From Pseudobdellovibrionaceae bacterium (GTDB taxonomy: Bacteria; Bdellovibrionota; Bdellovibrionia; Bdellovibrionales; JAMPXM01): 12,419 nt of DNA. The stretch is taken from positions 1 to 12,419 of the forward strand of contig CAJYIL010000588.1 of NCBI GenBank assembly GCA_913774795.1. Reading direction: 5' to 3'. Under the pieces are notes generated by a model. It saw nothing but the letters and a program-made list of their open reading frames with translations. It did no database searches and was not told the DNA's origin. This document shows, piece by piece, positions 7,100 through 12,419 of this stretch. The position numbers and the translations under genes are program-made. How positions within the stretch are numbered: the first letter of the stretch is position 1; the number at the start of each line of letters is the position of its first letter.

Positions 7100-7270
7100 T
7101 TGAAAATCTCAAACGACGAACTGGTTCTCGAAGCTGAAAGAGAAATCAAACTTGAGCGCGAGTCGACGCTTAAGATTATCAAACTCTTTCAAGAAATCTC
7201 AGCGCAAAAAATCTTCCTCGAGCGCGGCTTTCCGAGTTTCTACGAGATGGTGACCAAACACTTTGGTTGA
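7100..7270 (+). CDS. N-terminal fragment of the HNH protein (56 residues)
   Basis: The fragment starts at TTG 7100 with Shine-Dalgarno GGAGG 6 bases away; TGA at 7094 closes the frame upstream. The product begins KISNDELVLEAEREIKLERE after the initiator Met and ends GFPSFYEMVTKHFG. The pattern 'L..I..ER.L....GFPS.YE..T...G' is the usual opening of this HNH family, preceding 'RR..AM.L..E.P'. On its own it would be a short helical protein with no nuclease domain. Confidence 0.6.
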   Translation: MKISNDELVLEAEREIKLERESTLKIIKLFQEISAQKIFLERGFPSFYEMVTKHFG

Positions 7271-7288
7271 CTAGCGTCGGGTTCTGCG

Positions 7289-8074
7289 ATGAGACGAATC
7301 AATGCGATGAAACTCGTTAAAGAGATGCCGCAGTTTGAAGAGAAGATCGAATCCGGTGAGTTGAGCTTAAGTGTCGCCGCCGACGTTCAATCATTTCTCA
7401 ATCAGGAAGCCAAAATCGAGAGACCCTACAGTTTAAACGCCAAGATCGAACTCGTCGAAACGTGCCTCGGCAAATCCCGCCGTGAGGTAGAAGTGGAATT
7501 CGCGCGTAGGAATCCAGAGCGAGAAAAGCGCGAGACGCAACACTCGATCTCGCACGACCGATTACGTGTCAGCTTCTCGATCTCGAAAGCACTGAACGAC
7601 AAGCTCAACCACCTCAAAGACCTGCTCGGTCACGTCGACGCGTCGATGACGACCGAGTCTCTTCTCGAGCAGCTCGCTGAACTTGGTCTCGACAAATACG
7701 ATCCCGCACGAAAGGCCAAATATACCGCCGCTCGTGAAGTTCGAGTGCGAAAGATGTCGAGACAAACTGAAAGCACGCAAACTTATGAGAAGAGCGAATC
7801 GCCGACAAAAATCGACAGCTCTAATGTTTCCACGCCGGTACCTACCTCCGCAGCGGAGGTCACACGAACTCGTTACATAAAAGTTGATGAGCGGAATAGA
7901 GTCTTTGATGACCAGCGACGTTGCAGGTTCGTCAGCGCTAGCGGGCGGCGTTGCGGGTCAAAGCGGTTCTTGCAACTTGATCATATCAAGCCGTTTGCTC
8001 AGGGTGGCGCAAGCGAAGCGACGAATCTTCGGTGGATGTGCGGCGCGCACAACCGCGGGCGAGCCGTGCACTGA
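7289..8074 (+). CDS. C-terminal HNH nuclease part (261 residues)
   Basis: ATG 7289 lies 18 bases after the TGA, in the same frame as the upstream fragment. No usable Shine-Dalgarno precedes it, so independent initiation looks weak. Residues 1-30 continue the helical N-terminal region (MRRINAMKLVKEMPQFEEKI). The middle is charged and coiled, and a variable Ser/Thr-rich linker lies near residues 155-190. The end is the HNH domain, with the first His in LDHIKPF, Asn in ATNLRW and the last His in CGAHNR; Cys pairs flank it (RCRF...RRCG). HNH enzymes cut DNA using one divalent metal ion. It converges on the eight-cysteine protein gene with 11 bases between the stops. Confidence 0.7.
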   Translation: MRRINAMKLVKEMPQFEEKIESGELSLSVAADVQSFLNQEAKIERPYSLNAKIELVETCLGKSRREVEVEFARRNPEREKRETQHSISHDRLRVSFSISKALNDKLNHLKDLLGHVDASMTTESLLEQLAELGLDKYDPARKAKYTAAREVRVRKMSRQTESTQTYEKSESPTKIDSSNVSTPVPTSAAEVTRTRYIKVDERNRVFDDQRRCRFVSASGRRCGSKRFLQLDHIKPFAQGGASEATNLRWMCGAHNRGRAVH

Positions 8075-8085
8075 GGCCTACGACT

Positions 8086-8415
8086 TCACTTCGAGGCGTC
8101 GCTCTTCTTCTTGTAGCGAGGAATGATGCGCGCGTAGTAAAGGCACTTGTTCTGCTCGCACTTCGGAATGCCGATATTGCAAGCGGCCCCTTTGATGGTC
8201 GTGCACTCAGTTTTCTCGAAGAGTTTTTCAAACTCCGCGACCTTCGTGCGATTGATCGCGACGCCCATGCCACCGTTATTGCAGTCGCAAGAGCCGTTTT
8301 GAACGTAAACACAGTCTTCGTCGATCGAGCACGATTGGTACTTCGCAAGTTCGTTCGCGGGGAGCGGCGGAGTCGCCGAGGCCATCATAGAAGAAAGCAA
8401 AAGCGAAAAGATCAT
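8086..8415 (-). CDS. Small secreted eight-cysteine protein
   Basis: This 109-residue protein has a short signal peptide (MIFSLLLSSMMASA, likely cut after ASA). After that it carries eight cysteines in the pattern SCSIDEDCVYVQNGSCDCNNGG, then ECTTIKGAACN and KCEQNKCLYY. The 'SC..D.DCV.V...C.C.NGG' opening recurs in small exported proteins of delta-proteobacteria and Bdellovibrio; all eight cysteines could form four disulfides. The tail is Lys-rich. Its ATG overlaps the upstream amidotransferase stop as ATGA (8412-8415), so the two are translationally coupled. No catalytic residues are recognisable and the role is unknown. Confidence 0.8.
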   Translation of the reverse strand: MIFSLLLSSMMASATPPLPANELAKYQSCSIDEDCVYVQNGSCDCNNGGMGVAINRTKVAEFEKLFEKTECTTIKGAACNIGIPKCEQNKCLYYARIIPRYKKKSDASK

Positions 8416-9110
8416 GGCTTCTGGGCTGCGCGCACGTGCGCTGTCGTAATCGACTCAAGTCGGCCGAGAAGATCAAAGAACCATTTTCTCATCGGCGTTA
8501 AAAAGATCAGGCCCTCGGTGATTTGCTCAGGCGTTTGCACGTGCGCACCTTGAGGAAGTTCTTTTGAGTTTGCGCACTCGCGCACCCACTCTTCAGTGGC
8601 CTCAGGGTGGAATTGCAAGCCGACGATCGAATCGCCGTACATGAAACCCTGGTTTTCGGTGATGCGATTGGTGGCGACGCGAACGGCACCCTCGGGCAAA
8701 TCGAACGTGTCTTCGTGCCACTGAAAGACCATCAAGCGCTCTGATTGCGACGGGCCGAGATGGACCGTGTGCCAGCCGACTTCCCACTCCGTATTCTTCT
8801 TGACCGGAGCACCCAAAGATTGCGCAAGAAGTTGACCGCCCAAGCAAAGTCCTAAGCAGGTCTTTTTAGCGGCGATCGCATCATTGATGAGCTTTTTTTC
8901 ATCGACGAGATAAGGATATTTCTCGGTTTCGTCGACGTTCATGCTGCCGCCCAACAAGATGAGCCAATCGGTTTCATCGACGGTCGGGAGCGCATCACCC
9001 GAATATAAGCGCACCAAAGTCGCCGCGTGACCGCGGGTCTTCAACCAGTCCAGGACAGAGCCCGGCGGAGTCGATTCGGATTGCTGAATAACGTGAACGC
9101 GTAAAGCCAT
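8412..9110 (-). CDS. Class I glutamine amidotransferase domain protein
   Basis: This is a stand-alone, 232-residue glutaminase-type protein, similar to the GMP synthase amidotransferase domain (COG0518-like). The nucleophile is Cys89 in the elbow GLCLGGQ. His168 and Glu170 complete the triad in QFHPEA. The oxyanion region LLGGSMNVDE lies near residue 52. 'QWHEDTFDLPEGA' is typical of this subfamily. It should release ammonia from glutamine or act as a gamma-glutamyl hydrolase; the acceptor is unknown because no synthetase partner is adjacent. The start at 9110 (MALRVHVIQQ) fits the first beta strand, whereas starting at 9182 would overlap the divergent ABC-F gene. A weak AGG lies 5 bases upstream. 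Its stop overlaps the start of the secreted eight-cysteine gene. Confidence 0.92.
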   Translation of the reverse strand: MALRVHVIQQSESTPPGSVLDWLKTRGHAATLVRLYSGDALPTVDETDWLILLGGSMNVDETEKYPYLVDEKKLINDAIAAKKTCLGLCLGGQLLAQSLGAPVKKNTEWEVGWHTVHLGPSQSERLMVFQWHEDTFDLPEGAVRVATNRITENQGFMYGDSIVGLQFHPEATEEWVRECANSKELPQGAHVQTPEQITEGLIFLTPMRKWFFDLLGRLESITTAHVRAAQKP

Positions 9111-9142
9111 GTGCCTGAACCCTAACTCAGATTGCGAGTGCC

Positions 9143-9160
9143 GCGCAAAGGCTTTTGCGC
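9143..9160. promoter_or_regulatory. Perfect 7-bp inverted repeat between divergent genes
   Basis: GCGCAAA (9143-9149) and TTTGCGC (9154-9160) flank the loop GGCT in the 64-base gap between the amidotransferase start and the ABC-F start. It could be an operator for both genes, or an RNA hairpin in either leader, lying 14 bases before the ABC-F ATG. Confidence 0.4.
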
Positions 9161-9174
9161 TAGGCTTGTCGCCC

Positions 9175-10992
9175 ATGGGCATACTCCTCAGCTGTCACGA
9201 ACTCGAAAAACATTTCGCCACGCGCACACTTTTTCGCGGACTCACGTTTGCGATCGAAGACGGTGATCGCATCGGCCTGATCGGTCCTAACGGTGCGGGT
9301 AAATCCACGTTGATGCGCATGATGGCAGGCCAATCCTCAGTCGACGGCGGCAAGCTCTCGACTTCACGCGGAACACGTATCGCGCTGCTTGAGCAAAGCC
9401 CCACCTTCGATGACACGATCACTGTCAGAGAGGCGCTCCTCGCGGGCACCGAAGATCCCTACGATTACGAATCGATCATGCTCGTGGAAGAGATTCTTTC
9501 AAAGTTCGACTTGGTCGAAAAAGCGGATGGTCCCGTAAACGATCTCTCCGGCGGCTGGAAGAAACGCACGGCGCTCGCGCGCGAAATCTGTCGTAAACCA
9601 GATTTGCTTTTACTTGACGAGCCCACCAACCATCTCGACGTCGAAGGCATCCGGTGGCTCGAGAACTATCTCGCCGAAGCCAAGTTCGCGACGGTCACGA
9701 TCACGCACGATCGACTCTTCCTCCAGCGCGTATCAAACCGGATTTTCGATCTGGATCCTCGGTATCCTGATGGCTTGCTCGTGGTGAAAGGTGAATACGT
9801 CGAATATTTAACCGTGCGAGATGAGCTCATTCGCTCGCAAGAGCGCCGCGAAGTCGTTCTCAAAAACACTCTCCGGCGCGAGACGGAGTGGCTACGCCGT
9901 GGTGCGAAGGCCCGCACGACCAAACAGACGGCACGCATTACACGCGCAGGTGATTTGAAAAATGAGGTCGGTGATCTCGAAGAGCGAAACGCGAAGAAGC
10001 GATTGCAAATCGACTTTCAAGAGGCACAGCGTAATCCCCACAAACTCATCAGCGCCGAAGAGATTTCAAAAACCCTCCCGAACGGTAAAACGCTCTTCAG
10101 TGACTTTAGTTTTATCGTGACGCCGAAGACGCGACTCGGTCTTCTAGGCCCAAACGGTTGCGGCAAATCGACGCTCATCAAATGCCTTCTCGGCCTCGAG
10201 GAGGCAACTACCGGCAAAGTGAAGCGCGCCGAGAAAATCGACATCGCTTACTTCGAACAGCATCGCGACACGATCGATCCCAAAAAGACCGTGCTCCGTA
10301 ATATCGTCGACGAGGGTGACTACGTCGATTTCCGCGGGCAATACGTTTTTGCGCGAAGCTATCTCGATCGCTTCTTGTTCCGCACTGAGCAGCACGACAT
10401 GCCCGTCGAAAAACTCTCGGGCGGGGAGCAAGCACGACTTCGCATCGCGCAGATGATGCTTACCCCCGCGAACGTTCTGGTTCTCGACGAACCGACCAAC
10501 GATCTCGATCTGGCAACGCTGGCGATTCTCGAAGAAACTCTCGCCGACTTTCCCGGCGCCGTGATTCTTGTGACTCACGATCGTTACTTCCTCGATCAGG
10601 TTTCGAACCGTATTCTCGCATTCGAGCACGATCTTGAAGGCGAGCCCGAGCTTCTCGAGTTCGCGTCGTTCGCCCAGTGGGAAGACTGGCGCGATGTGCG
10701 TGACGACGAAAGAAAAGCACTTGCGAAAAAGATCGCCAAAGGCGGCGGAGCCGACGCGAACGGCGGACCAAAGCCCAAGAAAAAGCTCACGTTCAAAGAC
10801 AAGCACGATCTCGAAAACATGGAAGCGAACATCGCTCAGGCCGAGGCTGCTGTCAGCGATCTCCAAGGAGAGTTGGCAAAGCCAGAGAACCTGGCCAATG
10901 CGAAGAAGCTGACGGAGCTCTCGACGAAGCTCGAGGCGGCTCAGGCGCGCGTCGAGGCGCTTTACGCCCGCTGGTCTGAGCTCGAGACGTGA
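9175..10992 (+). CDS. uup: ABC-F family ATPase, Uup type
   Basis: This is a 605-residue cytoplasmic protein with two ATP-binding domains and no membrane segment. Domain 1 has Walker A GPNGAGKST (37-45), signature LSGGWKKRT (124 on) and Walker B LLLLDEPTNHLD (144-155). Domain 2 has Walker A GPNGCGKST (325-333), signature LSGGEQ (414-419) and Walker B VLDEPTNDLD (436-445). The linker holds a Uup-like 'EWLRRGAKARTTKQTAR'. The C-terminus (about 535-605) is a Lys/Ala/Glu-rich coiled coil like the DNA-binding tail of E. coli Uup. ABC-F proteins act on the ribosome, and Uup also affects transposon excision and replication. ATG 9175 (MGILLSCHEL) fits the first strand; upstream starts overlap the divergent gene. 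The symbol is by family; I did not exclude EttA-like neighbours, but the linker and tail argue for Uup. Confidence 0.9.
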   Translation: MGILLSCHELEKHFATRTLFRGLTFAIEDGDRIGLIGPNGAGKSTLMRMMAGQSSVDGGKLSTSRGTRIALLEQSPTFDDTITVREALLAGTEDPYDYESIMLVEEILSKFDLVEKADGPVNDLSGGWKKRTALAREICRKPDLLLLDEPTNHLDVEGIRWLENYLAEAKFATVTITHDRLFLQRVSNRIFDLDPRYPDGLLVVKGEYVEYLTVRDELIRSQERREVVLKNTLRRETEWLRRGAKARTTKQTARITRAGDLKNEVGDLEERNAKKRLQIDFQEAQRNPHKLISAEEISKTLPNGKTLFSDFSFIVTPKTRLGLLGPNGCGKSTLIKCLLGLEEATTGKVKRAEKIDIAYFEQHRDTIDPKKTVLRNIVDEGDYVDFRGQYVFARSYLDRFLFRTEQHDMPVEKLSGGEQARLRIAQMMLTPANVLVLDEPTNDLDLATLAILEETLADFPGAVILVTHDRYFLDQVSNRILAFEHDLEGEPELLEFASFAQWEDWRDVRDDERKALAKKIAKGGGADANGGPKPKKKLTFKDKHDLENMEANIAQAEAAVSDLQGELAKPENLANAKKLTELSTKLEAAQARVEALYARWSELET

Positions 10993-11002
10993 TCGCTAAA
11001 CG

Positions 11003-11025
11003 GCTCGTCTCAACTTGAGACGAGC
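11003..11025 (+). other. Near-perfect hairpin after uup
   Basis: GCTCGTCTCAA (11003-11013) and TTGAGACGAGC (11015-11025) are exact reverse complements around one base, which in practice gives a 9-bp stem with a 5-base loop. It lies 10 bases after the uup stop. There is no immediate U-tract (TTTT comes only at 11042-11045), so it may be a weak terminator or a 3' stabilising stem. The GAGACG at 10985-10990, within the last codons of uup, could pair with the left arm instead. Confidence 0.55.
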
Positions 11026-11100
11026 TGGCGGAGTTGCTCGCTTTTCCTCACCTAAAGTTTCAGACTGACCGATACAGGTACATCGATAGGGGATGAGCGA

Positions 11101-11565
11101 ATGAGCGCGGCGAAGCAACAGCACGAGCATGAGCACTTGTATAACGACGATCACGGTCACGACCATGATCGCGATCGCGACGAGCGCCGTCACCACTCAG
11201 ACTCACAGTCTCGCGATCGCCGCGTGATTACTCGCCTGGGTCACCCCGAGCTACGCAAGAACATGCGCAACGTCTCGCGCCTCTGCACCATCGCGGTGAT
11301 TTTCTCCGCGCTCTACATTGTCGGCTTGATTGCACGTCACATCCAAGACTCGAAGCTCGAGCTCAATCGCTCGATTTTCTTCGGCGTCGTCATTGCGATC
11401 GTGGCGGGCGGCTTTGCGTATTTAGGTGGAGCACTGCGCTCCTATGTCCAGAATGAATCTCAGCAGCGCATGATCGCTGTTTCAGAACGCTTGTTTAAAG
11501 CGTTTTTCTTGTTCGTCGTGACGGGCCTGATCTTGGGCGTCGTCAACGTCATCACCTGGTTTTAA
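11101..11565 (+). CDS. Small three-helix membrane protein with His/Asp-rich N-terminus
   Basis: This is a 154-residue protein. Residues 8-32 contain eight histidines alternating with Asp, Glu and Arg (HEHEHLYNDDHGHDHDRDRD...HH), a sequence able to bind zinc, nickel or copper, similar to His-rich loops of metal transporters. Three hydrophobic segments follow, at about 61-78, 92-113 and 132-152, with Lys/Arg-rich turns between them. There is no transporter signature and no cation diffusion facilitator fold. The function is unknown. The start at 11101 is preceded by AGGGG (11088-11092) 8 bases upstream. The gene converges with the kinase-like gene, and their stops are 4 bases apart. Confidence 0.8.
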   Translation: MSAAKQQHEHEHLYNDDHGHDHDRDRDERRHHSDSQSRDRRVITRLGHPELRKNMRNVSRLCTIAVIFSALYIVGLIARHIQDSKLELNRSIFFGVVIAIVAGGFAYLGGALRSYVQNESQQRMIAVSERLFKAFFLFVVTGLILGVVNVITWF

Positions 11566-11569
11566 AACT

Positions 11570-12419
11570 TTAAAAAAAGCAGTTCGGATTCTGACGGATG
11601 TGCGCCGCCGTCAGAATCGTCGCGTTTTTGAATTTTGCGTAGTCGCCCGGCGACTGAGCGATATCGAAAGCCGACATCATCTCCGCATCATTTCGAAGGC
11701 CCATGAACGGAAGTCCTCGCTCGAAGAAATCGGCCATCGCCAAGATCTTCTCCGCGACACCCCGATCGAAGCGCGAGACCATCGCGAGATTTCGATTGGT
11801 CCACTTCTCGCCGCCCCAAGTGCCGCCGTTATCGATCGACACGAATTTGGCGATCCCGTTTTTCGTGATCGTTTGCAGATTGCCACCGCTGAAGCGATCG
11901 CGCTGGCCCGTCATCGCATCAATCAACAAAATGACCGACATCTGTTTTGCCGCCGAGAGTTCATCTGAAACTCCTCCGGCGAACGTGACTCGACGAGCGG
12001 CGCTTGGCTGAGGACCACGACACGAGATCAGGGACGCCATAGGGGCGCTCGCGCCCGCGATCGTAAACTTGGGGCTCAGAGAAATGCTATCGGTTGAGAT
12101 GTTCTCGACGTCTTTCGGTTTTTCATCCCAGCGCTTGAAGACCGCGTCGAGATACGACGGATCTTTTGCATAGCGCGCCAAGATCGCTTTGCGGTTTTCG
12201 TCTTTGAGCTTCAGAAGTTTTCCGCTCTTCGACGTGAGCGTCGTTGATGGAACAATCTGCATGAATGCTTGAAGATTGCGGCCGGTTAACCGCTTGTAAA
12301 CGCCTGGCTGATAAAGATCGTGAACGCCAAGGGCGCGCGAGATCGTAAAAGCAATTGTTTCTCCGGTCACCGAACCCGATGAGTTTTTCTCCGGGATAAT
12401 GGCGCCCACGGGTTTTCCG
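11570..12419 (-). CDS. Kinase-fold-like protein (C-terminal part, start outside window)
   Basis: The frame is open to the window edge, so the true start lies beyond it; the GTG at 12409 is an internal valine (GKPVGAIIPEKN). The layout resembles an atypical kinase fold (HipA, Fam20C, PI3/4-kinase-like): a 'GKPVGA' strand, a Glu in GETIAF that could be the helix-C residue, then LLIDAMTGQRDRFSGGNLQ with Asp at 11897-11899 and Asn at 11879-11881, then FVSIDNGGTW with the metal-binding Asp at 11831-11833. The spacing from Asp to Asn is six, one more than in HipA or PI3K, so I am not certain of the class. It ends QNPNCFF. It could phosphorylate a protein or a lipid, or be inactive. Confidence 0.6.
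   Translation of the reverse strand, partial: GKPVGAIIPEKNSSGSVTGETIAFTISRALGVHDLYQPGVYKRLTGRNLQAFMQIVPSTTLTSKSGKLLKLKDENRKAILARYAKDPSYLDAVFKRWDEKPKDVENISTDSISLSPKFTIAGASAPMASLISCRGPQPSAARRVTFAGGVSDELSAAKQMSVILLIDAMTGQRDRFSGGNLQTITKNGIAKFVSIDNGGTWGGEKWTNRNLAMVSRFDRGVAEKILAMADFFERGLPFMGLRNDAEMMSAFDIAQSPGDYAKFKNATILTAAHIRQNPNCFF
11587..11629 (+). terminator. Terminator of the His-rich membrane protein gene, inside convergent coding sequence
   Basis: GATTCTGACGG (11587-11597) and CCGTCAGAATC (11608-11618) form a perfect 11-bp stem with a 10-base loop. On the plus strand TTTTT follows at 11625-11629, six bases after the stem. On the minus strand a run of seven T (11578-11572) lies eight bases after the same stem, running into the kinase-like gene's own TAA. 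The gaps are longer than in a standard intrinsic terminator, so efficiency is uncertain. Confidence 0.55.

Larger units (their letters stand above)
7100..8074 (+). pseudogene. HNH endonuclease reading frame interrupted by one in-frame TGA
   Basis: Reading from the TTG at 7100 to the stop at 8072 gives 325 codons with one TGA (7268-7270) and no frameshift. The TTG has a very good Shine-Dalgarno, GGAGG (7089-7093), 6 bases upstream. Residues 1-56 (KISNDELVLEAERE...TKHFG) and the following part (SGSAMRRINAMKLVKEMP) together match the N-terminal helical region of a family of HNH proteins common in Bdellovibrio-like genomes. The C-terminus carries the HNH nuclease motif LQLDHIKPFAQGGASEATNL...CGAHNR. 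Apart from the TGA the frame looks intact, with normal codon use. The stop context is TGA-CTA-G, a leaky context. It may be a recent pseudogene, a split gene or a readthrough gene; sequence alone does not decide. Confidence 0.7.

Noticed and set aside
7262..7275. RF2-type programmed +1 frameshift at the HNH TGA
   Set aside because: Both parts are in the same frame, and a +1 shift at TGA meets TAG immediately. The slip codon CUU is also absent before UGA.
10144..10866. A 240-residue open frame antisense to uup
   Set aside because: It is fully inside a clear ABC-F gene, with the hydrophobic and Phe/Val-rich composition expected of a reverse-frame shadow.
11093..11104. Three-codon leader peptide Met-Ser-Glu whose stop overlaps the start of the His-rich gene
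   Set aside because: The AGGGG is directly adjacent to this ATG with no spacer, but is 8 bases from the ATG at 11101, so it serves the main gene.
1..12419. CRISPR array, tRNA, rRNA, insertion sequence or prophage
   Set aside because: I saw no regularly spaced repeats, no cloverleaf with a CCA-type acceptor, no transposase motif, and the fibre-like modules occur without any other phage gene.

Overview
The window most likely comes from a Bdellovibrio-like bacterium (phylum Bdellovibrionota). I base this on the look of the proteins, not on a search: phage-tail-like 'GIGTT' and 'GGDLSGTYPNP' surface proteins, a split HNH endonuclease with the long N-terminal helical region common in that group, a QEGLA-motif metalloprotein, small secreted Cys-rich proteins, and moderately high GC with many TCG/CGA codons. 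Nothing indicates a prophage, CRISPR array, tRNA or rRNA.

Layout. (1) 1-3781, plus strand: the 3' part of a large tail-fibre-like repeat protein. One base after its stop follows an 806-residue secreted beta-helix (autotransporter passenger-like) protein, so the two probably form a translationally coupled surface module. A two-sided intrinsic terminator (3782-3812) closes it. (2) 3857-5334, minus strand: a lipoprotein with a perfect Shine-Dalgarno sequence, its terminator, then yacG (gyrase inhibitor, zinc protein), then an HU-type histone-like gene with its own good sigma-70 promoter. The best yacG promoter candidate lies inside the preceding terminator. (3) 5490-6779, plus strand: a DUF1704/QEGLA-family zinc peptidase-like protein, divergent from the lipoprotein. 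(4) 6780-7099: a 320-base gap without a convincing gene. (5) 7100-8074, plus strand: an HNH endonuclease-type reading frame broken once, in frame, by TGA in the context TGA-CTA-G. It may be a pseudogene, a split gene or a readthrough gene. (6) 8086-9110, minus strand: a class I glutamine amidotransferase whose stop overlaps (ATGA) the start of a small eight-cysteine secreted protein. (7) 9175-10992, plus strand: an ABC-F ATPase of the Uup type, divergent from the amidotransferase across a 64-base gap that holds a perfect 7-bp inverted repeat. (8) 11101-11565, plus strand: a small three-helix membrane protein with a His/Asp-rich N-terminus. (9) 11570-12419, minus strand, running off the window: a protein with a kinase-fold-like pattern (DR...GGN and IDNG). 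The last two genes converge with only 4 bases between them, and a strong 11-bp hairpin inside the end of the kinase-like gene probably terminates transcription of its neighbour.

The genes do not form one pathway. They are housekeeping genes (HU, yacG, uup) interspersed with lineage-specific surface and secreted proteins. The most unusual items are the TGA-interrupted HNH gene, the terminator embedded in convergent coding sequence, and the promoter that appears to share bases with a terminator upstream of yacG.
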